The notes beneath the pieces were generated by a model. It saw only the letters and a program-made list of their open reading frames with translations. It searched no databases and had not been told where the DNA came from. Made by a program: the position numbers and the translations under genes. From Simmondsia chinensis (lineage: Eukaryota; Streptophyta; Magnoliopsida; Caryophyllales; Simmondsiaceae), in NCBI GenBank assembly GCA_018398585.1, contig JAGTTD010000001.1:31943438-32007437 (forward strand): a stretch of DNA of 64,000 nucleotides, given 5' to 3'. Shown piece after piece: positions 41,637 through 53,058 of the stretch (within the stretch, counting starts at the first letter, position 1; each line of letters begins with the position of its first letter).

Positions 41637-43892
41637 ATAGAAAACCTTACCCTGATTACATAGACAAGGATTTCCCGTTTCCTAGAGGATACAAGGTACT
41701 CGAGTTCACCCTCTTTTCAGGAGAAGGGACTGTTTGTGACCTTGAGAATTTGGCAAGATTTAATTGCCAATGTAGAGAAGCAGCAGATAATCAATATCTC
41801 AATTTAAGGCTCTTCCCTAGTTCATTAACTAGGATCGCTTTTCAGTGCTATATCAGCCTATCCCCTAATTCTATTTATTGTTGGGACGATATGAACAGGA
41901 GATTCCAGGCCTAATTTTCGAGAATGGAATGAGGAACTTCAATGTCAGACTTGGCTTAGATGAGACAGAAGCCAGGCGAGTCAATGGAAGACTATATTAA
42001 TCAGTTCCAAAGGGCATGGTTAAAATGCACCATAGCCCTTCTTGAACTTGAGTACACCAAGCTGGCCTTGAATGGTTTGGATATTAAATTCAGGAAGAAA
42101 TTCCAAGGCTCTAACTTTACGACACTTAACTGGAAGAATGTGTCGCTGGATATCAAGGCTGTCTTAAAAGAAGAAAGCCTTAAGGAAAATGTATGGAACT
42201 TACGTACACAACTTAATAGAAGAGGAAGAAGATCCTCCATATGAGATTGATGTTGCAGAATACATCAAAGGGCCTCCTTTCATTTGTAATCCTTTAGTCA
42301 AGAAGGATATTAAAGTCAGGAAGTCGTATCACTCCCAAGTGAAAATACTCATTTGACCTCTCTAGAGTTGATGTAATATTCGATTGGCTTAAGGAAAATA
42401 ATGAATTCAAGATTAGGGGTAAACACAGAAAACCAGACCCTAGTACTAACGGGAGAAGGTATCTGTAAGTGGCACGATTTGTTTACCCGTTCAACAAGGA
42501 ACTACGCAATCTTTAGAAATATGGTTTAGGCTGCCATAGAGATAAGTGAATTAATTTTCTTGAGAGAAGGACAAATGGGCGTCGATAAAGACCCCTTCCC
42601 TAGCCCTGCGCAGATCAATGTAATTAAGGTAATGAAGCCTTATCATCCCCATGATAGCGGAACTAATGGCAGATCTCTAAGCAGGATGAAGGCAGACAAA
42701 GATGATATGGCCATGACTAACGCTTTGTTTGACAGGCTGCTCGAATCAGGAACACTGAGGTTTCCCCGAACCACATTGAGATTGCTAGAAGATCACTGTA
42801 GCTGGCACATCACAATTGAGCACTCTACATGCGATTGTGAAGCATTCAGAAGTTTCGTAAAGAAGTAATTGGAGGAAGGTACTGTCCTCCTCTTTAAGGA
42901 AGAAAAGTTAGCCACAACAATTCCCACACGTGACCATTGGTAGACAGTCTTCGCTTCTAAGAAATAGGCATCGAGGAAACTCTAACGCCTTACTCATGAC
43001 CACTATGGGGGTTGTGGTCATAAGCTAGTGTCTGAAATGAAGAAGCTGAACCTTTTTCCGATGAAAAGGCTAGCCTCTCCAATGAAGACATCATCATCAG
43101 GGCTTCCTCGAGGCTCTCTCTCGAAGACTTAGGTCATCATGAGGACAAGGCACCCTAAGAGAAATCCAAAGTACACCCTATTGGATGTGGAAACCAGCCT
43201 CGAACCACAGCAATCGGGATTTTAGCCTTCTAGTGTAAGGTTTACAATGTCTGGAGGAGGAATCACCTCAATCAAGAGGTAGCTAGTCCTTCCAACCTTA
43301 CTCAAACCCAGAGAAGAAGGCAGCTGTGCAAAATGGTAGCTCAGGGGAGGACTCTGCTCGATACTTGCCTAGCTAAGCTTTCTCAAGAAGGGACCATGGT
43401 CTAGAAGGGCATGCAAACTAAGCATATAGATATTGATGATCTAATGGTTGAGTCCAAACCTTTTAATACCAGAAAAGGGTCAGCTTGCAAGAAATTCATG
43501 AGATGGGCCAGTTCTTCATCATTTGAAGGGCGAGAATCTTAGTGGACCATCTTAGCAAGGACCCGTTAATGCAAAAATCTAATGAGAATGAGGAGGACTA
43601 CTCTCCTCCCAGCGTTAACTTAGTGGAACGTATGAACTGTGTCAACACAAAATGGTCTAACATTGAGAATGACTTCAACAACGAAGACTTCCCCCAACCT
43701 ATAGAGGAGTCTCAAACACAAGGCGGTCATCTTATTGACCAACCACAAAAGCAGGGCATCCTAGTTAATGGTAGTCCTCAATTGCGAATAAAGATATATT
43801 CATGGTTGATAGCCCTGAGAAGGGAGCAAATCAAGGGATCCAGATCCAATTCGAAATGCTTCCGGGATCAATTGAGGTCAGAACCGCCTTAC
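41637..43892 (+). pseudogene. Tat-type gag, copy B, broken
   Basis: It opens PLYRKPYPDYIDKDFPFPRG (41528 frame) and continues EFTLFSGEG, NLRLFPSSLTRIAFQCY, then GESMEDYINQF and LALNGLDIKFRKKF (41960-42244). Then follow EGQMGVDKDPFPSPAQINVI (42560-42868) and an acidic linker (43542-43898) with DYSPPSVNLVE. It parallels copy A block by block. Copy B preserves the empty LINE target site near 42310-42345. Stops and frameshifts are frequent. The coding is cut at 43892 by the copia element. Confidence 0.8.
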
Positions 43893-46034
43893 TGTTAGGA
43901 ACAGTGTCCTGAAATCCAGATTTATTCTAGATATATTACTTTAATTAATAAATAAAATTGAAGTTCCAGTCGTTTCCTAGTTAAATTTGTGTATGTGAGC
44001 ATTTATACTGCACATGAGTTTCTTTTGGGAGGCGTCCATGAGATGGGTGTAGTCCTCATACTACAATTTTGGACCTCTTGTATGTTAAGACTATAACATG
44101 ACACTTTAGATGACTTGTCTTTGTCATGTGGATGGAGATCCAAAAGTGTTAGGTTAGTGTGTTTAATAAGATTGACACACTAAGTTGATCATGTGGATTA
44201 CTTATTTCTAGACTACTATTAGAGATGAGTGATTCAGGTCGTACTGTTTGAACATCGACTCTAAATCCTGAGGGTCTTTCGAACTTGTGCAAGGAGCGTT
44301 AGTTACTTAGGTGTACTATAAGTAAGGTCTAAATGAATGACTGAAATCCCACGTACACTGGGTAGGAGCGCGAAATGTGACAAGGATTAGGTATTCAATA
44401 GGGAATCTACAGTCTCTTATGAGATACAGATGTCCCCTTAGTTGATTCGCAAATATTTGAATAGTTTGGAAACTTTGGCAAAAGTATTCCAAGTATTTGA
44501 CATTTAGAGTTTATACTGTGAATATGTTCAAGTATAAATGAATTATTCAGTGAAGGGCGAGTCGGTAACTAATGGAGAAGCTGTGAGAAGGATAATGGTA
44601 GTGGTTATATTTATCATTTGTCACGGACATCTAGTGCAGGGGTTGTTGTCATCAATACAGTCTATTAGAGAGATATCGAATAAATAATTTAAGTTTGGAG
44701 AGCAGTGAGATTTATTTAGTGGAATTAAGTCTCATTAAATAGTAATTAAATTATTTCATGAGATGATTAATTTAACCCATTTGGAGCTAGATTTAAATTG
44801 TCCCTGAGGTCCCTACGCAAGCCTCAGTTTTTATTGCCATCGAAAAAATGTTAGAGAATTCATTAGATGAATTATTTATCCAGAAGATGGGTAAGTTAAT
44901 TTTGCCAAATATTATTCTTGAGATTAATAAAATCAAAAATTATAAAATAAAATAATTTTGGAATATTAAAATTTATAAGACGAATTTTTACATGTGGGAA
45001 ACAAAGCAACTAAAAAAATTCGCAAAAAATAACGTGCACAGCCCTTAATCCGTGTGCTCGTGGATCAACCAACCAGCGCGCAACACGTGTCGGCCTAGCT
45101 GTGTGAGCACGGGCTGGCCAATCGCGGCCTGCCACGTGTCACGGTTAGTTCAAAATAATTGGCGCAATTTGGGTTTATGAAACCCTGCGTTTTGAATCGT
45201 TTTTTAAATAAAACAACACGTTTTGATTTTAACTGGGCAATCCCACATCGATTAAAATTTGTTTTTTCTTTTCAGCATATTCCCATAAATAGAGGGGCTT
45301 ATTCCGAGATTTGGCATTCAAGTTAAAATATTTCTTTAGGGTTTCTGAAATTGTTTTGGAGACCTAATTGGAGAGAAACATTTCCGTTGAAAATTTTCTT
45401 TCCTCAGTCTAATATTTTTCGAAACCCACCCTCTGGACAGGTCGAGGTCATTGCGTAGAAGGTCTCGGGGTCTCGTTTTTGAAGAATATTATTATCTTTT
45501 TGGTTTTTCTTTTATTGGAGCAATTCCAGGTATGTTTTTTTTTTTCTTCTTCTTTTAGTTTCACTTTTCTATTTATTTATATTATTCGTTATTATGCCTG
45601 TTTAAGTTTGTGTATTGTTATGAATGTATTAGATAAAAGGTCTGTTGATCTAAATTAAGAATTTAGATCTGTTGATTTAAATTTTGAATTTAAGTCAGTA
45701 GATTTAAAATTAGGAATTTTATATCAACCCCAGGTTTAGAGTTATAAATTCTAAACCTATTCTGCGGCGTAAACTTTAGGGAGAATTTTTGAAATTCATC
45801 CCAACAACTGGTATTAGGGCAAAGGGTTTATAGCGATAAACTTATTCTCAGGAACTGTCGCACGTGAGGTGTCACGAAGCCTGACCCTCCGACCGGGGGC
45901 TTAGATAGACAGAAGAGTCTCCTACTCTAGGTGCTCTAATTGGTGCCTATTATTGCGACTATAGTTGAGAACTGTGAACCCAATAGTCTGCATCAGAGTT
46001 TATTTTTCAACAAAATTCATATGTTTTCCCAACA
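43893..46034 (+). repeat. 5' LTR of the nested copia element
   Basis: TGTTAGGAACAGTGTCC to TTTTCCCAACA. It lacks about 100 bp near 44069 that are present in the 3' LTR and in the third LTR copy, so this is a deletion here. The TATA position reads CATAAATAG at 45284-45292. Its last 220 bp include CCCAACAACTGGTATTAGGG (from 45808), which looks like a second LTR end plus primer site. Confidence 0.93.
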
Positions 46035-46036
46035 AT

Positions 46037-46050
46037 TGGTATCAGAGCCA
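46037..46050 (+). promoter_or_regulatory. Primer binding site, initiator tRNA-Met
   Basis: TGGTATCAGAGCCA two bases after the LTR, an exact match to the standard plant copia primer site. Confidence 0.93.
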
Positions 46051-46159
46051 GACTCTGATTATATTCATAATATATATGACTAGGTATAGCAAGATCGAAA
46101 TAAATAGATTTGAGAATTAATAAAACAGAGATTTTATTAAGAAGGAAAGTGAGTTTAAT

Positions 46160-46450
46160 TTGACGGATCGATTTAAATTGTTTAAATCGATAATGAATTA
46201 CTGATTCATTCAGATGATTGTTTGTATTTTTGATTTAAATTGTTTGAATCATCAAATTAAGTAATTTTTAATTAGATTATTTTAATATAACGATTTAAAT
46301 TGTTTAAATCGGTTAAAAGAGTTAATAGTTAACTAGGCTATTTAAAGTATCAATTTAAATTGTTTAAATCAATTAAAAGATTTAATAGTTAACTAGGTTG
46401 TTTATAGTAACAATTTAAATTGTTTAAATCGTTAATGAATTAATCGTTAA
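46160..46450. repeat. Five palindromes at a 60-bp period in the copia leader
   Basis: ATTTAAATTGTTTAAAT-centred units start at 46170, 46231, 46291, 46351 and 46411, an almost exact 60-bp period. Each has complementary arms GATTTAAA and TTTAAATC. The intervening bases (for example GTTAATAGTTAACTAGG) are also repeated in the last three units. Confidence 0.9.
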
Positions 46451-46526
46451 TTCAGAACAACCCATAAATTTGCGATTATGTTGTTCGTATAATGAGATTG
46501 CACGTTATCTGTCGTGATTTATGAAA

Positions 46527-47240
46527 TTGGACAAAATTGATCTGATAAGATTAGATTCAAATATTTTTAATAATGGATAAAATTAATCTGATTAGATTAG
46601 ATTCAATTAATTTTTATAAAATTGGATAAAATTGATTTAATGAGATTAGACTTAATTTTTTTTAAAATTAAATATTTTAATTTTAAAATTTAAAAAAAAA
46701 ATCAGGCTGACGCTGACGTCATGCCAACTTCAGCGTCAAGTTTTAGATTAAAAAAAATTTATTTATTTATTTATTGATTTATATAATAATTATTAATTAA
46801 TTATTTTATTAATTAATTTTCTGTTAGAATGAGATTCTAAATTAAATTATGAGATAATTTAAGTTATAAATCAGTATTTTTTTTAAAATAAAAGTTATCT
46901 GAAATTATTTTAGAAAAAGATTCTAAAATATACTATGCAATAGTCTAAGCACAAAAAAAAAAAAAAAAAAACCGATGTCGATTTTAAATAAAATTTATTT
47001 TATTAATTAATTTAATTTTAGAATTAGATTCTAAAAATAGATTGTGAGAGAATCTAGATTATGGTATCAATTTAAATAAAAGGATTTAAATTAAATTAAT
47101 TTATATTAATTTATTTGGTTTTAGAATGAGATTCCAAAGCAAGATTATGAGATAATCAATGTTGTAAAACAATAAAGTTTTTGAATTAATTAATTCTTGT
47201 TATTGTTAGAATGAGATTTTAAAGGGGATTATGAGATAAT
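46527..47240. repeat. Further leader repeats (about 47 bp x3, and GATTCTAAA units)
   Basis: ATTGGATAAAATTGAT-like units start at 46527, 46573 and 46621. From 46823 a different motif, TTAGAATGAGATTCTAAA followed by ATTATGAGATAAT, recurs at about 46823, 47017, 47119 and 47204. An A20 tract lies at 46952-46971. No coding is present in this part of the leader. Confidence 0.75.
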
Positions 47241-47823
47241 TCGGGTTGTAAATGCAAGTTAATTGAAAACCACTGGTTAAAAAAAATCAAGTGGGAGCAA
47301 GGTTTCAACTGCTGCAACCTCACGGTCTCCATTACCTGTCTAGTAGTATAGTTGATCGATAGACCTCCCTGCGGAGGATGTCGATTTGCATATTACAGGG
47401 TTAGACTTCTTTTAGGATAAACCAAAGTGCAAAAAAGTGATGTGACCACGCTGCCATAGAGTATTTCGTGTATTTGTATGGAGGTTTAGGTTATGGTTTA
47501 CACTTGACTAGCGTGATGCATTAGCCTCCCCGAGGAGCTCTATTGTGTCATGTTAGAGACTAAGGTAAAGTGGTGAGTTAATTATGTTTAGTAAGAGTTA
47601 CAAGAAAACGGGTTAATTAAGAATAGTTCTCACCTAAACTAGCTTCGTGAGACCCCACTACCGGGGAGTAAGGAGTGGTGTGTTTGGGTCATCATTGTAT
47701 GCATGATAGTACAGTTTGGTGGATATCTAACTTATTGTGTATGCTAAATTGAAAGAATATATATCACTGCATTATACATGACTCATATATTACACGATTG
47801 TTTGCATTTACAGTGTTTTTGAA
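47241..47823 (+). other. Copia leader, conserved distal part
   Basis: This part of the untranslated leader is shared with the third copy (63290-63535), including GACTTCTTTTAGGATAAACC and TTTACACTTGACTAGCGTGA. The conservation between diverged copies suggests a packaging or RNA-structure role, which is an inference. No frame is present. Confidence 0.6.
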
Positions 47824-48801
47824 ATGGCTGTGACTGGTGCACTTCACTCAATTTTGAAAGATAATGCCTTAACTGGACCGAATTACTTCACCTGAAAAAT
47901 GAACCTGGACATAGTGTTAATACATGAGGGTCATAAGTTTGTTGTCATTGAAGCTCAACCAACGGTGCCTGCTAATAATTCTGCAACTGCTATTAAAGAG
48001 CGTAATGAACGCTTGAATAAGGTTAATGAGTTAGCCAGATGCTACAATTTGGCCTCTGTGACCAATGTACTCAAGCATCAGATGCTTGAGATGGAAACAG
48101 CAGCTACGATGATCAAACTTTTAAAGGAAATGTTTGGTGGTCAAGATAGGGCAGCTGGGCAAGAGCTGATGAGGATGCTCTTGAACATGAGGATGTCAGA
48201 AGGTTCACCAGTTCAGGAGCACGTCATGAAAATGATGGCGTGCTTGTCTGAGTTGGAGTTTCTAGGTGCTAAGATTGATAGACAGTCTTAGCAGGACATC
48301 ATCCTCAGCTCTCTGTCTGGCTCTTTCACTCAGTTCATGCTGAATTACACAATGAATAATAAGGATTATTCCTTACCTGAGCCGATGAAAGAGCTACAGG
48401 TAGCAGAGGGTGTTATGTGAGCCAAGGGGAGTGTCCACTTGACTAAGGTATCGAGGACTAGTGGCAGCAAGCAGAATAAGGGACCGACTGGAAAGAAAGG
48501 AAAAGGCAAAGTTGCTAGTGTAGCGACTAATCCTAACAAAAGGCCAGCAAAAGGAAAGTGTTACTTTTGTGAAAAGATGGGCCACTGGAAGAGAAACTGT
48601 GTAAAGTACATGGCTACTCTTCCTGCAAAGACTGCTAAGCCATCTGGTGAAGGTATGTTGATATCTCACTGTTTTGAGTCTTGTGTAATCGTGAGTTCAC
48701 CAGATTCCTGGTGTGTGGACTCATGTTCAACTGACCAAGTCTCTAATATGTTACAGGGGCTCAAGCCAACTAGGATGCTACATGATAGGTGTTGTACCTG
48801 A
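47824..48801 (+). pseudogene. Copia gag-protease, one frame with three stops
   Basis: A single frame begins MAVTGALHSILKDNALTGPN. Next comes NLDIVLIHEGHKFVV (the UBN2-type gag domain of copia), then HQMLEMETAATMIKLLKEMF, a lysine-rich stretch, and the zinc knuckle CYFCEKMGHWKRNC (48559-48600). The protease start follows as SWCVDSCSTDQVSN (D-S-C for D-S/T-G). In-frame stops are at 47896-47898 (where the family has Trp), 48289-48291 and 48418-48420. No frameshift is needed. The protein ends at 48801, well before integrase. Confidence 0.88.
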
Positions 48802-49420
48802 CAGCTGAAGGCAGTACAAGGGTGGTAGTCTTAGTAGTAGGAGGCGGTAGCTTAGATTTTAGCGTTAGAATTTTGTTTTTGCTTATTAAAACAAAAAAAT
48901 TCTTATTAATTTGTACCTGCATTGGATAGGAATTTAATTTATGTGGTTGGAAGAATAATTGTTATTCAGTTTGAATATGGTTGTGAACCTTTATTACAAA
49001 AAATAAATTATTTATTTATTTACTAAGGAACATGTTTTCATGATTTATTCATGTTGTTTTTCCTTACATACATGAACAATGCGAAATACTTAGAGAAGAA
49101 TTTTTGCAAATAAACTATAAAAATAAAAACAAAATAGCATTAAAAGGAAAATGACACTAATTCTAAATAGCTAGACACAACTCAAGACATAGTGGATGCA
49201 TTAGATACACCTACTGATAGGAACAAAAATGTTCCATGTACACGAGAGCTTAGGTGTGGTGCGAGGATTGTCAAGACACTTGACAGGTTCATAGCGACAA
49301 CCTTAGTGGTTGACTGTGGCATTAAATTTGGTCCTTTTAGCCACAATGAAGCAATTAAGTCTTCTACTTTTGTGCAATAGGTTGCTCAAATCATGCGTGT
49401 ACAAATGATATTAAGAGAAA
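48802..49420 (+). pseudogene. Decayed pre-integrase and linker segments
   Basis: Across several frames 48870-49090 resembles the gag-pre-integrase region, with weak similarity to RNLISVS-type blocks. Then 49192-49380 carries MDALDTPTDRNKNVPCTREL, a linker normally between integrase and RT. The integrase core itself is absent, so a deletion of more than 1 kb lies between them at about 49160-49190. This is inferred from family order. Confidence 0.5.
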
Positions 49421-50134
49421 GTAGTAACTTTCTTAGTTTTATATGTCAACGATATACTACTCATTGAGAATGATGTAGGGGTGTCATTAGCTGTAAAGAC
49501 TTGGTTGTAATGATAGCTCAATATGAAAGACATAGGAGAAGCCAGCTCTAGTCTTAGGATTAAGCTTCTACGAGGTCGTAAGAGTAGGATGTTGGGTCTT
49601 TCCCTAGCCACTTATATTGATAAGACGTTGTCAATGTTTAACATGGAGTCTCTCTCTTTTTGAGCAGTGTTCTAGGACACCTAAAGACGAAGAGCAATTG
49701 AGGAATATTCTATATGCTTTGGCAGTGGGAGCCTCATGTATGCCATGTTGTGCACGAGACTTGATGTCTACTATGCTATGGTATAGTAATTAGGTGTTAG
49801 TCTAACATAGGTCCAATGGACTATGTGGTAGTCAAGAGTTTTCTCTAGTTCTTCAGAAGAACTAGAGATCCTATGCTAATCTTTCAAAGCGGCGAGCTGG
49901 TTCCAGTTGGATATATTGTTATAAGACTTCCAGTCAAATATATAGTGCTAGACGTTTGACGTCTAAGCATGACTTTACCTTTGGAGTGGGAGCCATTTGT
50001 GAGAGGAATGTCAATCAGTACTGTATTACTGACTTCACAATAGAGTAATTGTGCTCACTAAGGGTTAGGCTCAGCAGATTTTTGGTTCAAACTTAAAAGG
50101 GGTGAGTATGGGCTTTGTCATAAATTAGATTTAG
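49421..50134 (+). pseudogene. Copia RT end and RNase H, heavily decayed
   Basis: 49430-49640 reads LYVNDILLIENDVG (family YVDDILLIGND; catalytic Asp changed to Asn), LNMKDIGEASS and RMLGLSLATYIDKTL. Next come a CPRTPKDEEQ-like block (family PKT-EER) and YALAVGASCMP. From 49850, FLRRTRDPMLIFQ and LVPVGYI mark the start of RNase H. The rest of RNase H is shortened. Stops and frameshifts are many. Confidence 0.75.
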
Positions 50135-50146
50135 GACAAGTGGGAG
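50135..50146 (+). promoter_or_regulatory. Polypurine tract of the nested copia element
   Basis: GACAAGTGGGAG, three bases before the 3' LTR start TGTTAGGAGC. The form AAGTGGGAG-TTG-TTAGG is standard for plant copia elements. Confidence 0.88.
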
Positions 50147-50148
50147 TT

Positions 50149-52407
50149 TGTTAGGAGCAGTGTCTTGAAATCCAGATTTATTCTAGATATATTATTTTAA
50201 TTAATAAATAAAATTGAAGTTCCAATCGTTTCCTAGTTAAATTTGTGTATGTGAGCATTTATACTACATGTGATTTTCTTTTGGGAGACGTCCATGAGAT
50301 GGGTGTAGTCCTCATACTATAATTTACATGTTTGTTCTAAGTGGCTTATGAGACTGAGCCACAGATAGACTTAGACCAAATGGTATAGATTGTTGTTTGA
50401 AAGACTCGCAGTCGAAGACAAGTTTGGACCACTTGTATGTTAAGACTATAACGTGACACTTTAGATGACTTGTCTTGGTCATGTGGATGGTGATCCAAAA
50501 GTGTTAGGTTAGTGTGTTTAATAAGATTGACACACTGAGTTGGACCATGTGGATTACTTATTTCTAGACTACTATCATAGATGAGTGATTCACGTTGTAC
50601 TATTTGAATGACGACTCTAAATCCTGAGGGTATTCTGGACTTGTGCATGGAGCGTTAATTACTTTGGTGTACTATAAGTAAGGTCTAAACGAATGAATGA
50701 AATCCCACGTACACTGGGTAGCGGTGTGAAGTGTGACAAGGATTAGGTATTCAATAGGGAATCTACAGTCTCTTATGAGATACAGATGTCCCCTTAGTTG
50801 ATTCGCAAATATTTGAATAGTTCAGAAACTTTGGCCAAAGTATTCCAAGCATTTGACATTTGGAGTTTATATTATGAATATGTTTAAGTATAAATGAATT
50901 ATTCAATGAAGGGCGAGTCGGTAACTAATGGAGAAGCTGTGAGAAGGATAATGGTAGTAATTATATTTATCCTTTGTCATGAACATCTAGTGAAGGGGTT
51001 GTTGTCATCAATACAGTCTATTAGGGAGATATCGAATAAATAATTTAAGTCTGGAGTGCAGTGAGATTTATTTGGTGGAATTAAGTCTCATTAAATGGTA
51101 ATTAAATTATTTCATGAGATGATTAATTTAATCCATTTGGAACTAGATTTAAATTGTCCCTAAGGTCCCTGCGCAAGCCTCTGTTTTTATTGCCATTGAA
51201 AAAATGTTAAAGAATTCATGACATGAATTATTTATCCATAAGATGGGTGAGTTAATTTTGCCAAACATTATTCATGAGATGAATAAAATCAAAAATTATA
51301 AAATAAAATAATTTTGGAATATTAAAATTTATAAGATGAATTTTTACATATGGAAACAAAGCAAATGAAAAAAAAATTGCAAATAATAACGCGCATAGTC
51401 ATTAATCCGTGTGTTCACGGATCAACCAACCAGCGCGCGACACGTGTCATGCGCTGGGAGGCCAGGGCCTATCCGCTTGAGCACGGGCGGGCCAATCGCG
51501 GCCCGCCACGTGTGACGCTTAGTTCAAAATAACTGGCACGATTTGGGTTAATGAAACCCTACGTTTTAAATCATTTTTTACATAAAACAACGTGTTTTAA
51601 TTTTAACTGGGCAATCCCACATCGATTAAAATTGGTTTTTTCGCTCCGGTATATTCCTATAAATAGAGGGGCTTATTCCGAGGTTTGGCATTCAAGTTGA
51701 AATATTTCTTTAGGGTTTTTGAAATTGTTTCGGAGACCTAATGGGAGAGAAAAATTTCCGTTGAAATTTTTCTTTCCTCGGTTTAATATTTTTCGGAGCC
51801 CGCCCTCCGAGCAGTTTGAGGTCATTGCGTAAAGGTCTCGGGGTCTCGTTTTTGAAGAGTATTATTATCTTTCTGGTTTTTCTTTTATTGGAGCAATTCC
51901 AGATATGTTTTTCTTTCCTTCTTCTTTTAGTTTTACATTTCTATTTATTTATATTATTCATTATTATGCCTGTTTAAGTTTGTGTATTGTTATGAATGTA
52001 TTAGAGTAAAAGGCCTGTTGAACTAAATTAAGAATTTAGATCTGTTGATTTAAATTATGAATTTAAGTTAGTAGATTTAAAATTAGGAATTTTATATCAA
52101 CCCCAGGTTTAGAGTTATAAATTCTAAACTTGTTCCGCTGCGTAAACTTTAGGGAGAATTTTTGAAATTCATCCCAACAACTGGTATTAGGGCAAAGAGT
52201 TTATAGAGATAAACCTATTCCCGGGACCTCTCACACATGAGGTGTCACGAAGCTTGACACTATGACCGGGGGCTTAGGTAGAGAGAAGAATCCCCTACTC
52301 TAGGTGCTCTAATCGGTGCCTATTATTGTGACCATAGTTGAGAACTGTAAACCCAATAGTCAGCATCAGAGTTTATTTTTCAGCAAAATTCACATATTTT
52401 CCCAACA
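50149..52407 (+). repeat. 3' LTR of the nested copia element
   Basis: TGTTAGGAGCAGTGTC to TTTTCCCAACA. It retains the 100-bp segment missing from the 5' LTR. TATA box TATAAATAG lies at 51659-51667. The internal CCCAACAACTGGTATTAGGG near 52172 matches that of the 5' LTR. A frame crossing from 52316 into Tat protease is a chance fusion. Confidence 0.94.
51659..51667 (+). promoter_or_regulatory. LTR TATA box
   Basis: CCTATAAATAGAGGGGCTTA, a clear plant TATA box in the LTR, about 750 bp before the LTR end. The 5' LTR has CATAAATAG at the same place. Confidence 0.6.
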
Positions 52408-53058
52408 CTTACTCCTTCCCTTGGCGTTCATGACAGCTAATACCCGAGAAGGGCTTGAGGGTGATGTGATAGCATTGGACAAGGAACCTCAAGTGGAGCT
52501 CGTGGTTGAAGTAGGGGCCACCAAATTGCCTAATGACGCACCTGACATAATGAAGATTATGTTTGAGGGGCCTAACGTCGCCAATAAACACATCCAGTCC
52601 CTATACATCAAAGCCACATTTGATGACATTCTGGTGAACAGGGTTTTGGTGGATAATGGTACAGCTATGAACATAATACCTTCATACATGTTGGGGGTTA
52701 TTGGTAAGTCTCAAGAAGACTTAATTACTTCAGATGTGGCAATTTGTGGCTTTTCTGGAGCTTTTACCAAATTTGAAAGAGTCATCAGGATTGACCTTAC
52801 TGTTGGCGGCTTAAGCAAGCCGACAGCTTTCTTTGTGAAACTACCTCAAGCTGTAATGCTTTGCTCAGTAGAGATTGGCTGCATGCCAATTACTGCATTC
52901 AATCTTCACTTTACCAGTTGCTCATCTTCTTGAACCATGACAAGTATAAGGTTGTTATGGTAGATAACAAGCCATTCATGGCTTGCTTCAACTATATGGA
53001 TTTAAAATTCTATGAAGATGGCATGGGCCCTCTAGACATCAAAAGGACCACTCCATAA
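52408..53058 (+). pseudogene. Tat-type protease, copy B
   Basis: The frame reads LALDKEPQVELV-like acidic linker, HIQSLYIKATFDDILVNRVL, the catalytic VDNGTAMN (D-N-G), LGVIGKSQEDLITSDVAICG and LTVGGLSKPTAFFV. A one-base shift near 52840 moves to SSCNALLSRDWLHANYCIQS, the normal continuation, ending DIKRTTP. Copy A matches it up to the point where A is truncated. D-N-G in place of D-S/T-G is shared by both copies and is therefore probably ancestral. Confidence 0.85.

Larger units (their letters stand above)
43893..52407 (+). mobile_element. Ty1/copia retrotransposon with perfect target duplication
   Basis: It has LTRs at 43893-46034 and 50149-52407 (TGTTAGGA...CCCAACA) and a 5-bp target duplication CTTAC (43888-43892 and 52408-52412). 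The primer site is TGGTATCAGAGCCA, and the polypurine tract is GACAAGTGGGAG. The coding capacity is reduced to gag-protease and RT/RNase H remnants; integrase is deleted. The untranslated leader is 1.8 kb and highly repetitive. LTRs are very similar outside one indel, so this is one of the younger insertions. Confidence 0.95.

Noticed and set aside
46160..46450. CRISPR-like array because of the regular 60-bp period
   Set aside because: Spacers are themselves repeated and AT-rich, the setting is a plant retrotransposon leader, and no associated genes exist.
52316..52430. Start of the 52316 frame as the protease N-terminus
   Set aside because: It begins inside the copia 3' LTR; the real Tat coding resumes at 52408 after the target duplication.
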